From Athripsodes cinereus (lineage: Eukaryota; Arthropoda; Insecta; Trichoptera; Leptoceridae), in assembly GCA_947579605.1 (NCBI GenBank), contig OX388318.1, forward strand, positions 9,982,001-10,046,000: 64,000 bases of DNA, in the 5' to 3' direction. Each line of letters begins with the position of its first letter. Position 1 is the stretch's first letter. Below the pieces are notes generated by a model. The model saw nothing but the letters and a program-made list of their open reading frames with translations, was not told the DNA's origin and did not search any database. Positions 43,625-55,703 of this stretch are shown here, in pieces. A program made the position numbers and the translations under genes.

Positions 43625-46600
43625 GAGCAATAATATGATAAAAAATATTTTGTGTGCTATATTGTTGAATAAATAATGCTAGTATTAATAATAGTATGAA
43701 GGATTGGATTTTCAATCCAAGGTGATGTTTGACACGATGGTCTACAATGAATTACTTAAGTCAATTAACCTATCTACCATCTACTTATCCATCTATCTTT
43801 ACTTGCCTTGTTATGCTTATGATGAACGTGCTCCATCTACCCTTACAATATCTACGAAGCTACGATGCTACGTGATACCATATTAAAATATCTATCATTA
43901 TTATTATTACTATTACTATCAAACAGAATTGAAGTAGAGATTAGATATTTAATCATAATGTATTATTATTTTGCTTTGAATACTTTACTCTATTTAAATG
44001 AGACATTGTTCTTGATAGATGAGTCTGTATTAACATGAGTATTTATATATCAAATTATATCTATGGTGTCAGTCTTTGACATGTTGATTACATTCATATA
44101 AAAAATATATATATACAACTTCAATCGTTATATTTTACTTTTCATACTAACAATAATAATTATAATGCACTCGCACAAATTTAATATCTCCTTTATTTAA
44201 TATTAAAAAATTACTCCATATTTGAAGTAGTCAACAATATTATCATTATTATATAGAATGTAGCATCTCCCATAACCAAGGTGACCAATAAACTAATTGT
44301 ATATCATGAACATACGGGGCATTCTATTCATGTTTATGGAAAATTAAATATGTATTCAGAATATGTATTGAAGTCAACAACATGTTCCGAAAGTCATTAC
44401 AATTTTCAAAGAAGAAACGTAACAGGAGTTCATATATTCCCAAAATTTTCTTCAAGTTTAAAAATATTTTTTGCAAAGTTGTTATATTTGAATAAGACGG
44501 TAACTGTGACACATTCCATCGCACCTATATTTAATTAAAAAAAACTAACCATCTAAACAGATATTACTTTTTGCACATTTTGTTTATCTTCTATTTCGCC
44601 TCTGTATTATCAATATCACGATACCTGAATTTCGAGAATAGAGTATAGTCTCCAAAAATTATGACTTAACTTGTATTGAACATCACAGAGCGCAGCGCAT
44701 ATAGTAGATAGTACTGAAGAGTTCAGTATAAATTTAAATAATAATAATAATATTATCTGAACGCAGTTATAAATAGGAGTTATGAATCAAAATGTGAATC
44801 AGAAATGAAATATGATTATTGAACGAGTCGCGGTGTTATTATTATCAAACGGCAATTTTAACTTTAGCAGCAATGTGTAAGAATGTACTTACAATTTTGT
44901 AGAGAAACAACATTATGTTAAAAAAAAAACTAGATAAATTGAAACAATAGTTTTTTTTTCTACGACAGATTATAAATCGTGAGAGAGATGTCTTTCAACT
45001 TCAAGATATATTAAAATAATTTCTAGTCGGTTTTGCGGAAGGGGTGTGGTAAGGTTATCTTCGAATCTACTGTTTGCTCAAAAATTGATCTTAATGTAAT
45101 GGATGACATGAGAAATGATCTTCTTGAAAAATCCTCAGGTAAGTTGTTGTAACCTCTCTTTAATATCATGAAGCGTCGATCTTCAATATTGCTTTTCCAA
45201 GTTTTTTTCCAAGACTATGTCATACATTTTCTTCTCACATGTTTATTAGCACGAAATTATCGTCAAGAATGGCCATATTTATTGGCTATTGTAGAAACGT
45301 AAAAGGTTGGTAACGTAGTTTTGCTTCAATAAAAAAAGGCATAATTTTTTAATTGATCTTCGTCTTCAGCCATTTGACATACATTTATTTTTTATTTTAT
45401 TGAACATAAAAATTAATGCAGATATAACAATACATTGACTATTTGATAAAAACTTATAAAATCGAAACATCCTCCTTATGGAGACAAGTCTCGACTTCTC
45501 CTATGATATCCACTTCCGTCTTTTTTTTACCTTGCTCCATCCATGATGTCTTCCAACACTTTTACTGTCTATTTTCGCTTGACATTCCAGCACTTTATCC
45601 TTCTGCTCCGGGTAACACGCGTCAAATAAATAGCATAAAATATAATGTACCTACTTTCGACATATACATATGCCATCAGAGAGGGTTACAATTTGTTCAT
45701 AATTATGCGAATTCGGACAATAATTGACATAAGGTAATTTACCTCTGATATATGGAAGTAGTATGTGGATGCGGATTAGGAACGAGAGAATGAAAGGGTG
45801 TGTGGGTGGAAGGTATATAATAATAATATGTAGTTATATCAGCCAGTGGTATAGATGGCGTGGTAGGGTGAGAGTTTAGAATTAGATATGTTTAGAAGCA
45901 ATGTTACATTTTATGGCGGAAGTTTCTACTACTACATACCTACATAGTTCCACTGAATTTCTCGTGACCAAAGCGTTTCTAACATGGGGGGGGGGAGAGC
46001 TATAAATGTGTTTTAATGTTTCTAATTTATGTAAAATGAAGACGTGGTTGACTGATATAATAATATATGACTAATCTATTATTATAATTATAAGTTTATT
46101 GGTTGGTTTCTAACACTGGCGTGTCAAAGGTTTTTTTCACTTTGTAGGCTCATCTTCAAATAATAACATGTATAAAAATGTTGAGATGAAAACAGCAGTC
46201 CAATTTCAACACCTTAAACATTCTATGATAAAAACAAAGCAATAAAAAATGATAAAAATTGCACTCTATTAAACTACTACGGTGATCGGACAGAAGCTGC
46301 TTCATTTAATACAAAACTAACAAATTTTAACTGAACGTTGTTTTTTAAAATTATTTTTAAGCTTGGCAACCCAGGTAAAGTTCAGATGACACGCTACTGG
46401 TGTCTATCTGTCTACTAATTTTATTGTATGTTCTATACAAAAGGTACGTTGGTTGATTGTTGCTTAAGTTTTATTGAAGGTTCTACTACTGCTATTAGTA
46501 TAGAATTATTATTAATATTGAAGATGGATACCTATTTGTAGGCAAGTCCCTTGTAGAAAAGGGAAAGGTTTTGGTTATTATTACCGGAACCGTTGTGAAG

Positions 46601-46800
46601 TGTAGTTTTACATAATATCTATACCTACTGACTATGTTAGTAAGGGGATGTCATAACTTACATAAGTTATCTATGTAATAGAATATAGTTAGAAACTTAT
46701 GTAAGTTATCTACCAGAGCTGAACATTAATGATTGACGGATTAACGAGTTAATCAACATTACTCCAAATACTATTAACTTTTGTCTGTTAAATATTTATC
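43625..46800. other. No gene recognised (43625-46800)
   Basis: AT-rich. A scrap of foldback A may lie at about 44955-45000 (GTGAGAGAGATGTCTTTC). An inverted LINE-like 3' tail may lie at about 45385-45440 (TTATTTTTTATTTTATTGAA). Poly-G at about 45986-45995. ORFs of 85 and 94 codons (44281 and 45443) show no family motif. Confidence 0.45.
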
Positions 46801-46809
46801 TAATTTTAT

Positions 46810-46985
46810 AAGTTAAAAACTAAAAACACGGCATTTTCCACTTTAATTGAAAATAATAGCTTTTATTTAAAATGAAAAAAGTGGAAAATAGTGTTTTTAT
46901 ATTTTTAATTTATATAAAATATTAATATTTTACAGTTCAAATGGAATTCCACAACATTAATCACACAATATTTCAAAAGTTATTT
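46810..46985. mobile_element. Foldback element, family B-like, diverged
   Basis: Inverted arms TTAAAAACTAAAAACAC...TTTTCCACTTT and AAAGTGGAAAATAGTGTTTT. The one-sided tail AAATGGAATTCCACAACATT, then CACACAATATTTC, recurs at 63779-63820. The hammerhead-like core is not recognisable. Confidence 0.6.
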
Positions 46986-47126
46986 ACTTTTGTTTCATGG
47001 TGTCTCCTGCAGAAAATAGGTTTCCCATTTTTCCTGTCAGTTTTCGAGTGTCCTGTAAAATACAGTTATATTTTGTGAAATTTATCGTTGTTGTTTTTAT
47101 AATTAACCATTGTATGAGGTTACATA

Positions 47127-47390
47127 TGTAAATTTAACACATGAAACTACATACCATATAAGACTTAGAAAAGACAACGTCACCTCATTTGGTAGTGCCT
47201 CGGACGGGACTTGAACCCGCACTCCCATCTCGTCGCGAGATGTGCTTTGTCCAATCAAACTACCGGGTGACTCACCAGAGTCTCCGATATTCTCTCTTAT
47301 AAACTCAATGACAGCTTCATGTGTAGGTATTGTTCAAGTCCCGTCCGCGGTACTACCAAATGAGGTGACGTTGTCTTTTCTTACATTCTT
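47127..47390. mobile_element. SINE-C (tRNA-headed) in snap-back arrangement
   Basis: On the minus strand, 47290-47127 has CGGTAGTTTGATTGGACA (A-box-like), an anticodon-arm-like TCTCGCGACGAGA, B box GGTTCAAGTCC (about 47217-47207) and a 3' body with TGAGGTGACGTTGTCTTTTC. A second, partial copy in the opposite orientation at 47334-47390 starts at GTTCAAGTCCCGTCC, so 47168-47215 and 47334-47385 form an inverted repeat. Confidence 0.75.
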
Positions 47391-47464
47391 TGTGAAACAT
47401 TTCATGTAAGAAGTTTAACATCTACAATTCAGTAATGAAATATAATTGGTAGGGAGTAGACTAT

Positions 47465-47522
47465 TTGCATGTTTATTATATGCAGTTTGTCCGCTGGCTA
47501 TCCCTTCCGCGGGAATATAATG
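47465..47522 (+). mobile_element. RTE-derived short element, 3' half
   Basis: GCATGTTTATTATATGCAGT, TTGTCCGCTGGCTATCCCTT matches the middle-to-3' part of the 40674-40821 copy; the terminal box is decayed. Confidence 0.6.
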
Positions 47523-47544
47523 AATAATTATTAACTTTTACTCT

Positions 47545-47860
47545 ATGATTAACCTTACATTAACAACCTTCCTGTATGGCTGTGAGTCTTGGCACCTAAC
47601 CAAGACACATGAGCGGAATATAACTTTTGAAAATAAGTGTCTTAGAAGGATTTTGGGTGTATGGTGGTATGAGCATGTCAAATCTGATACTGCAATACAG
47701 GATAGGCAATGGTCCCAGTTGGGCCATTTTGGTTGACCAAAAAGAGCATTGTTTTTCGTCCCCATGGATTCCTACGGCCGGGATGTTCCTCTTTCACAAT
47801 AAGTCGTTCCTATAACATTGGTATCAGAGCGCTGGGAATGTCACGGGAATAGGTGACTCT
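47545..47860 (+). pseudogene. LINE reverse-transcriptase C-terminal fragment
   Basis: The plus reading FLYGCESWHLTKTHERNITF, ENKCLRRILGVWWYEHV resembles the thumb/C-terminal block 'L-Y-G-x-E-x-W...K-L-x-x-F-x-x-x-C-L-R-x-I' of insect non-LTR elements. It is followed, out of frame, by a segment matching 22994-23225. Several stops and shifts; dead. Confidence 0.65.
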
Positions 47861-47864
47861 AATT

Positions 47865-48360
47865 TGTCTGTGGGAGTTCATCCAGAAATTTATCAAAAAA
47901 ACTGATAGGTACTTACTACAGGTACCCTCGAGACTTCTTTAAGCTGGGGCTTTGTTTTTTATTTTTTACTCCAAGGATAAACCGTAAAGATTTACTGTAA
48001 CTTGCACCATCTTAACTTAATGAGTAGTTAAGAAAGAGTTTCGTTAACGGGTAAAATATAAATTAGGTTGAATTTTTGGTTATCGATGTCTACTCCTGGG
48101 TAGGTATTACACGATTCAGTTAGAGTAAAGGGTAAGTAAGTAGTTTAAGTTAACTACAGGCGGTGATTCATTCAATACAATATCCAAATTAGTGTCAAAG
48201 TTTTAGTATTATTCATGTAAAGCTTTTGAATTTATTTGTCTTGGAAATTTATGGAAGCAATCAGGTTCTGGATTTTGTTTGTTATTATATACTACAAGTC
48301 ATATTTGGATTTATATTAATTAACAGTCAACTGATTGGTTAAATTTAAAAAGTAATATTT
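47865..48360. other. No gene recognised (47865-48360)
   Basis: AT-rich, nothing supported. Confidence 0.4.
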
Positions 48361-48426
48361 TAGTATATAAATTTAACACACTAAACTGCCATATACAGTT
48401 TGGAAAAACCAACGTCCCTTTATTTA

Positions 48427-48969
48427 TGGGGTGTTCACATTTGGCGAATATCGCCAGGCGAATGTCAAAATATAACGTCAGGCGAAAAAACAAAATTCGC
48501 CGTACGCCCATTGATCGTCACACCTGTTCACACAGTCCACCGATTTAGAAACGATCTGTCAGATGCGCTTTGATTTTGACACTGCTTTCAAAATGGCGGA
48601 CGTCGAGATGGAAATCGCGAAGTGTTTATTTTTAGTCGAAAATGTTATAGTAGAGGTTATAAGGCGCATTTTAATTAAGGAAACAAACGCCACAAACCAA
48701 CAAATAAGATAACAGCTGTCACGAAGCGGGAAACATTATAAAATTTATAAGTTATAAAGCTTTTACCATAGATATGAACGTCGCGCATATCTGCGCATGC
48801 GCAAATCGTTCAATCGGCCGAGAAAGTTGGAAGGTGGTCAACTCGAGACGATATCGTTTCTACTGGTTTTTATCGTTTCAGACCAGCTGTCACACGGTTT
48901 GTTCACACGGTTCAAATGGTTGGCGATATTTTGGTGCCCTGGCGATATTCGCCAAAGTGAGATACCACA
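48427..48969. mobile_element. PIF/Harbinger-type non-autonomous transposon
   Basis: Termini TGGGGTGTTCACATTTGGCG and, complemented at the right, TGTGGTATCTCACTTTGGCG, both followed by AATATCGCCAGG. 3-bp target duplication TTA at 48424-48426 and 48970-48972, the size and sequence typical of PIF/Harbinger. 543 bp, GC-richer than its surroundings. Contains a 39-codon ORF, described separately. No DDE transposase. Confidence 0.78.
48593..48712 (+). CDS. 39-aa ORF inside the Harbinger-type element
   Basis: ATG at 48593 in an AAAATGGCGG context (good eukaryotic start), stop TAA at 48710-48712. The peptide begins MADVEMEIAKC and is rich in Val/Ile/Glu, with no named motif. Its codon use is less AT-skewed than the surroundings. 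Possibly the leftover first exon of an autonomous element's gene; expression is not supported. Confidence 0.3.
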   Translation: MADVEMEIAKCLFLVENVIVEVIRRILIKETNATNQQIR

Positions 48970-49069
48970 TTAGAAGGTAGTGTTCTGGACGGGAATTGAA
49001 CCCACAACCCATCCATTTCGTGAGATGTGCTTTGTCTACTTAACTTATCGTGCGACGGTAAATTTCAAG

Positions 49070-50120
49070 GTAATGTACAAGGATGTATGAATACCTAGGG
49101 TTTAGATGGCTTGATTATTAAATTTTGTATAGAAAATAAATGATACAGTGTGTAATATATAATTAGAAATTTGAAGAAAAGAATTATCTATTCTTTCGTA
49201 AAGTATCCAATATTCTGCATAACTCTCTATCACAATAAACAACATTGCTTCAATTCTGAATGATGGAAGAGGTTTGTTTCCATCTGTGTTCCTCCGAGGA
49301 GCGTTAAAAACTGAAAACAGAAAAATAATCAAATATTAAAATAATGATTGTCTAAATGAAAAATGGAACTTGGTTTATTTATAGTTAAGAGGTTTTAAAT
49401 ATTGTATGTATGTTGTTACATATTATGTATGTTGCAGTATAACAGTAGGTATGTTTGTTATACGATAGCATTATTGTCTGACTATGAAGTATTGTAGTCG
49501 AGGGTCTCACAACAGTCTACGTACTGTACTCTGAGACCTGTTGAGTTTTTTTAAAAGCGGAAGATCTTTTTTCTCTTATTGTTTTTTACTCTTTCTTCTC
49601 GTCGTCTATTGCAGTGTGGGTATTATTAGGAATCCCTCGAAAAAACAAGACCATGTACGTTTTTTAGTATGTACATAGTCAACGTTCTAGAATAAGCGAA
49701 ACTGTGAGAAAGATGTTCCGTGAAAAATGAAGGTATAAATAAGTTTGTTTATTTTTGCCGCTGTACATATAATTGACCATTTTTATCCTTATTGTATAGT
49801 TGTTTGGGCCAATTCTAATTTATGGTTGATTTCGGGTTGTCCCTATGTGGAGGCGAAAGAGTTTGTGCGAAATGTTTCATTAATCAAAAAAATTGTCACA
49901 ATTCTTTCTATCCTTGCAGCAATCATATATTGTGGTCCTATCATTTTTTTCATTTCCATTCCATTATTCATTGTGAATCAGAACCTATCGCATCGCCTAT
50001 AACTCGTTACCGCATCAATATATTTAACCGCTTATAAATAATATATAAATTTACAAACCCGCATAAATTAATATTAAAAATTATCGCACATTAAATCAAT
50101 TATTATTATATATATAAAAG
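49070..50120. other. No gene recognised (49070-50120)
   Basis: AT-rich. Two overlapping ORFs at 49745-50037 (85 and 71 codons) have no recognisable motif. Confidence 0.45.
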
Positions 50121-50124
50121 AAGT

Positions 50125-50400
50125 GAAGTTGTGTGAGAGGCAAGGTCCTCCGTAAGATTTCATATCTGGGTCACGTTCTGCGGGGCGATAAGTATAGTTT
50201 GCTCCAGCTGATACTAATGGGGAAGATTGAGGGGCAGCGTGGTCCTGGTAGAAGGCAAACGTCTTGGCTGCGCAACATAAGAGATTGGACCGGGATGAGA
50301 CATGTGGGGGAGCTGTTCTGGGTCGCGCAAGATAGAGAAGCCTTCGCCAGAGTGATTGCCAACGTCGGGGGGACCTGATACGGCACGAGAAGAAGAAGAA
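50125..50400 (+). pseudogene. Non-LTR retrotransposon C-terminal fragment, best copy
   Basis: Plus reading 50133-50378: KISYLGHVLRGDKYSLLQLI, LMGKIEGQRGPGRRQTSWLR, NIRDWTGMRHVGELF, VAQDREAFARVIANVGGT, stop, then GATACGGCACGAGAAGAAGA as a 3' end with AAG repeats. This is the cleanest of the four copies and gives the natural 3' end of the family. Only ~80 codons remain; the RT core lies outside. Confidence 0.8.
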
Positions 50401-50404
50401 GAAT

Positions 50405-51475
50405 AAATTTTGTATTTATAAAATCATTTAGGGTTTCTAATTAAGGTAATATTAAAAAAAATCAAGTCGATATTTTTCTTTAGTAGTTGCATAGCAGTTT
50501 GGAACGCCAAAATTATCAAGTTTTCCTTTACTAAATTTTATGACCACGAGTAGTACATCAAGGGAATTATTAAATTTCTAAAACTTTAAATAAACGTCCC
50601 GAGAGTTTTCAGTGAAAGCTACTACTCAAAAGCGGAAACTTTGCTTTACGCGCTCTAAAGTGTTTTGAATAGGAAAGGGAGATAGAAATGTCGGGGGAAG
50701 AGGATAGGAACTTGAATGATATCTGAGACAGTTTATTAAAACTGTTTAAAAAATATACAAGCAAATAAGAAAATACAAAGCATGTCCACTTTGATAAAAA
50801 GATGTTTTTTGGTAAAACAGAAAAGAAACGATAAGTTAAGTTATTAAAAAAATTAACAAACGTTATAATTATAGTTTTGCATTCCAATTAATTTGCATAT
50901 GAATCAGTTTTTTTTATCTGGAAGAACAATCGAATTTGTACTTAGTTCGTCATCAAAAAACCATGCTTCACATAAATATATTATAGAGCAACGCTAGTTT
51001 ATTTGCCAATCATATTTAAAGCAGTTGATTTTTACTATGTATATATGTCTTTGTTGCAGAAACATACTTTAGATACAAGGTTCGATACAGAGTAAGTAAA
51101 TGGGGATTTGAGTCTAAATTTTTTTTTTGTAATTTGACAGTGTACCTATCTTATGCAAGAACTTTTTATAATTTATTCTACAATGTTTCACTCTCAGTGT
51201 TTTTGTTTCATGAGATAATTATACCTGAAAAGTTTAAGAATTAGATTTTGTTTCAATGAATTAATACACTGACGTAGTTATAATGTTTCTCTACATTACT
51301 TTTTGATTCAGACTTAGGTAATATTTTTTTTTTCATAGAAATAATCGTATCTATCTATACTGATGAATATAACTGAATGATGAAATTAAAGGCATAGTAT
51401 TTCAACAGAACGAAATAATAAGTTAGTGTATTTTTTATATAGATCGTGTAAATCATCAAATATCTATCATTAGCA
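50405..51475. other. No gene recognised (50405-51475)
   Basis: AT-rich; the 92-codon minus ORF at 50609-50887 has no motif. Confidence 0.45.
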
Positions 51476-51477
51476 AC

Positions 51478-51695
51478 ATACTACCTACTATTTGTGTAAA
51501 TAAGTAAGATTAATTGCAATCTTTTTCATCTATATTACTTTGTAGAAACGTTCAAAACTTAGGATTACTGGCAAAGAACAAGTGAAATTATTTTGGTATA
51601 ATAAAGTTTTTTCTTGTTTTCACAGAATGAAACCGATAATAAAAGTAAACAAAATATTTCTGAGACTGGTAACATAAATAATGAAATGACACATT
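51478..51695. repeat. Direct repeat, left copy (~215 bp)
   Basis: Shares TACTTTGTAG, GGATTACTGGCAAAGA, GTGAAATTATTT and AAAAGTAAACA...AATATTTCT with 52182-52400 in the same order and spacing, with about 75-80% identity by eye. The RTE fragment 51700-52175 lies between the two copies. Confidence 0.75.
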
Positions 51696-51699
51696 CAAA

Positions 51700-52175
51700 C
51701 ATACCATCACGCCGCTTCCCTCCCTCGCGGAGTAGGCAGAAAGGATCGAGCGCCACTTTCTTCTATCCTCGGAAACATCTTTCGTTTCCGTCACTGTCAT
51801 ATAATTCCTCATGTATGCTCTCGTGTTCAATGTGCTCAACACGTGACCGTCTTGTAGGATTTGATTTAAATTATCTTGCCATTTGATCCTCGGACGTCCA
51901 CGTTTCCGAGCACCATACCTCTCAGCCAAATATATCTTCTTGGTCATTCTGTCCTCATTCGTTCTTTCCACATGCCAAACCATCGTAACTTATTTACATT
52001 TATTCTTTTAATACACCAACTTTCATTCCACATTCCTTTCTATATCACTGTTACGCACACGATCTCTTTGACTTTTATCACACATCCTTCTCAACGATCT
52101 CATTTCTACTGCATTTATGCCAATTTCATCCTTCTTTAACCATGTCCACGTCTCACTTGCATACATAAGTGTTTT
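51700..52175 (-). pseudogene. RTE LINE, second subfamily, frameshifted fragment
   Basis: Plus-strand start CATACCATCACGCCGCTTCC is the 3' end shared with 36586-37095. The minus reading includes RTNEDRMTKKIYLAERYGAR, KRGRPRIKWQDNLNQIL and ETKDVSEDRRKWRSILSA. Several indels, for example in the HVERM and IRKECGMK regions. 5'-truncated at about 52175 (LMYASETWTW region). Confidence 0.82.
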
Positions 52176-52181
52176 CAGAAT

Positions 52182-52400
52182 CCTACCTGCTATTTGCATT
52201 TGTTAGTAAGATTAACTCCAATTTCTTTTCATCTACATTACTTTGTAGCGAACTTCAAAATTCTAACTCAGGATTACTGGCAAAGATAAAGTGAAATTAT
52301 TTCAGTGCCAAAGTTTTTTATTGTTTTAATACTAAAATCAGAAAGATAGCCATAGTAAAAGTAAACATAATATTTCTATAAGACTGGGGACATTATTAAT
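52182..52400. repeat. Direct repeat, right copy (~215 bp)
   Basis: Partner of 51478-51695; see that entry. Confidence 0.75.
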
Positions 52401-52404
52401 GAAA

Positions 52405-54685
52405 TGATTGCAATGTTTAGTTTTTAGTATTATAATTCGATATATGTACCAGGTACCTACTTAATTCCCTTTTTCAGCTTTGCGTTCATCAAATACTGGA
52501 TAAAGGCCATATATTTCATCAACGTCTTCCACACGGACATCCTTATTCTCTTCATTGCAGCATTCCATCTTGTATTCCCTTATTCCTTGTCCCCGTTATC
52601 GGTCTCCAATTTCTGTCCTATCTCCGTTTTCGAAGTTCATAAATATATACCTAACGTGACCATATAGGTATAACGCAATTTAGGAGATAGATACTGTATG
52701 TGTCCATATTCCAAGTATAATAATGTTTGTATGTATGTTATATTACACACATGCAGTGCAAGTCGTAAATAAATCTGAGACATTTGTGTACTTTATAGTA
52801 CAGCTGGTATTATATCACCATAACTATGCACTATTACCTCGCTTGATGGCGTGCGTGAAGGCATATATCTGGAGATATTAAAAAAAGTAGAAAACAGTAA
52901 GAAAAATAATGTATGTATCTAAAAATAGTATTTCCAATCAATTCGTTCACTGATTTTTTTTTAAATTACGATTTATCAGTTTAAGAATTTATTTTTTTAA
53001 CACTTAAAAGAAAAGTATTTTGAATTGATGGTGTCTCTAATTTCGGAATAAGGAATATTTTAGTTTGATTTTAATGGAAGTACTCGTATATTCAGACTTA
53101 TTACAAACTTCAAGTTTAAACATAAATTAATTCATGCCAAAACTCAATGTTTATGATAGCACTTAATTACATATCGGCTACAAAATTGTTCCGTGATAGG
53201 CACAATGGCAAAAAATATCTATCAACTGTGTTTTTTCCGAAAAACTTCATAGTCGATCATTATTATATGATGCCCCTAATGCTGTGATCTTTGTAATGCT
53301 GATCAACTGTCCTTCCACTTTTTTACTAACGTTTATGTTCGCAGAAACCAAAGTAGAGAAGAAACGTTAAACGAGAATACGTTAAACTAAGATATGTTTG
53401 TATTTTATATTGGGGATGTTGTGTGGCAAATGTGTTGTGGCCTAAATGCTAAATCGTTTTGTCATAGTAAATCATTCCCTTACCTACATTTTCCATCGTA
53501 TATCAGTAATACTGCTCCATTGCGCTACTGTACCCTACATTTATACAGAATCATACATAATGTTCTGGAAATATAGGAAGAAGGATAGATTATTACTTTT
53601 TTCCATTTGTTCTTCTTTTTATTTTGCCATCAGTATTTAATTTATTCTAAAGCTGCAAGAATTTAGGATTGACTGGAAGACGTTGCTCAGCATCAAGTCC
53701 GCCTTTTGGGCTAAATTTGTTAATAACTATGTTGTGTATGTCGTATATTTTTGTTAAATTTTGACCGATACAGATTTATTAAATTATTTTATTCAAGAAA
53801 AATCTGAATTTTATATTTTAATTTTATTTGTTTATTAGATAAGTGAGCAGACATTGGAAGCTTAGACGTTGAATAAAATTTATTTACCAGACGTATTGTA
53901 ATACAACAAAATTTAATTGGTAATAAAACTTAATTCGTTAATAATAAAATACCTATCGTTAAACCAATACGATTGCTTAAAAAGCCGTGTTTAATCACTA
54001 TCAGAAAATGGAAAAAATTGGCTAAGAAAGAAATATGTGGAAAAATATGGAAAAGGTTTACGTTTGCACACCCAAAGCTGGAAAGATGAGGGTAGAAGAA
54101 CATATACATAAGTGCCTCTATACACCATAAGTAGAAAACGGAAGTTGTATTTTTTTATACGTATAGCATAAAAATACTCTATAATTGTACTACAAGGAGA
54201 CTAATGAAACAAAACATGTGAATATTCATGTGATATTTTTGTTTAGGTATACTTAGATATTAGATAGATTGATAGTTCAAAGTAAATATGTAAATTTTCA
54301 ATGACAAAAAATTTGTTAAATGACGTGTATAAATATAATGAAGCTACTATTTTATGGAAATGTTTATAGAAAATCAAGTTCACTGAACGAGAAAAAAAGC
54401 TAAACTTTTTTTTCGCATAATTTAAAAATCACTAGAATCACTCGGTTTTACACAAGCCGAAAGAATAACTGATAAGAGTGGAAGCCTACCGCAGAGAGCT
54501 CTCTGATCATTCAGCCTTGAAAATAATAATATTATGATAAAAGATGTGAAGAAAAGCGAAATAGAAAAAAAAGTACTGAAAGTTATAGACGTGATATTTA
54601 CACGAGTGGATATGCACTGGAAATATATCGGATATCTCTTTTTTAGTTTCAATCCTGTAGATTGGTTTGCAGCAAAGCATTATGC
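52405..54685. other. No gene recognised (52405-54685)
   Basis: AT-rich. 52485-52580 (CATCAAATACTGGATAAAGG...) may be a short antisense LINE scrap but is too short to call. ORFs at 53394-53640 and 54422-54652 lack motifs. Confidence 0.45.
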
Positions 54686-54689
54686 TCTA

Positions 54690-55075
54690 CCCTATGCGAC
54701 CGTCTTTAGTTCTTCGTACAATCGGCAGCTCATATCATCGCATTGATCATTAAGGTATTCTCGGCGTGGGCGTCCCCATTTGTACTTACAGCCATCCCTT
54801 CTATCATTTTTTGTAAAAGGTTATCGTGACGCATTATATGTTCAATCCACCTGCAGCGTCTTTCTGTGATAGTCTTGAGTAGGTGCCTTCCTACTTCGAT
54901 TCTGATAAGAACTTCGTCATTATTGAGATGTGGTCCCTTCAGGATATTCCCAGAATTCTTCTATAGGACCACATTTTAAACGCCTTTAATTTTTTCAGAT
55001 AGGTGCCATGTCTCGCAGCCGTATAAAAATATACTCCACACATGTCTTGGCAAGGAGTTTGCGTAGTTTTCAGGC
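54690..55075 (-). pseudogene. Degenerate LINE reverse-transcriptase C-terminal region
   Basis: The minus strand reads, through several stops, LKAFKMWSYRRILGIS, RDHIS, then HLLKTITERRCRWIEHIMRH-like and KYKWGRPRREYLNDQC-like segments. This is the 'A-F-E-M-W-x-x-R-R-(I/M)-L' to 'G-R-P' block of non-LTR elements. Heavily decayed; clade not determined. Confidence 0.6.
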
Positions 55076-55094
55076 CTATATTTTTAGATTCCAA

Positions 55095-55132
55095 GAGACC
55101 AAGATTCTACCTCCAGGCTACTGATGAACTCG
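55095..55132 (-). mobile_element. SINE-A head fragment
   Basis: The complement reads GAGTTCATCAGTAGCCTGGA then GGTAGAATCTTGGTC, matching the SINE-A head at 43282. Only ~38 bp. Confidence 0.6.
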
Positions 55133-55134
55133 TA

Positions 55135-55700
55135 CAATATAAAAGCATAATTTATATGTCATTTTTCAACACTGGCCGTTCGCCGATTTCTGTGAAAAAC
55201 ATCTGCGGTACATATCCCATCATCTGAAAAACGCTTAAAGGAGGAAAAAATATCGCAGGATTATCAGATCTAATTGAGCATCTTGAACAAACAAAGAATT
55301 CTATGTAGCAACTTTGTCTTTGTACAAATACATATATATCGTAATATTGTCTTAATATTTGTCACAAGGGATTCCATTGCAAACACAATAAGCCCATGTC
55401 TAATATCGTTCGCTTGTCAATATAATACACACACAAAATATTTCAGTCTAAATACCGATCTTTCTTTGTTTGTTTATGTGTACTCTTTAGGCACTTCAAT
55501 TTGGTAAGGCATAGAACAATATTTTTAGGAGCTTCAGGCATATTTTGAACAAAAAAGTTACATGGTTTGCTGATTCATGATTATATTACAGTTTAAAACT
55601 GTGCAAATTTAAATAGTAAGTGAAATCCTTTTTGTCAAAATAATAGTTCTTTATTGATGATTTTTCATTTATATTTAAATAGATATACGTTATTTTTAAA
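55135..55700. other. No gene recognised (55135-55700)
   Basis: AT-rich, nothing supported. Confidence 0.4.
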
Positions 55701-55703
55701 CTG

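Larger units (their letters stand above)
48362..49065 (-). mobile_element. SINE-C copy interrupted by a Harbinger-type element
   Basis: The left part 48362-48423 (AATTTAACACACTAAACTGC, AACGTCCCTTTAT) and right part 48973-49065 (GAAGGTAGTGTTCTGGACGG, TGAACCCACAACCC) are the 3' body and tRNA-like head of SINE-C (compare 47127-47290). The two halves rejoin when 48427-48969 and one TTA are removed. Confidence 0.72.

Noticed and set aside
45443..45727. 94-codon ORF as a host exon
   Set aside because: No family similarity, no splice-site pattern that I could defend, AT-driven composition.
47190..47290. Possible true tRNA gene (minus)
   Set aside because: The cloverleaf is imperfect, it continues into a repeated 3' body, and a second copy sits at 48973-49065; it is a SINE head.
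52485..52640. Antisense LINE fragment
   Set aside because: Only a short TACTGGATAAAGGCC-like resemblance; not enough to support a call.
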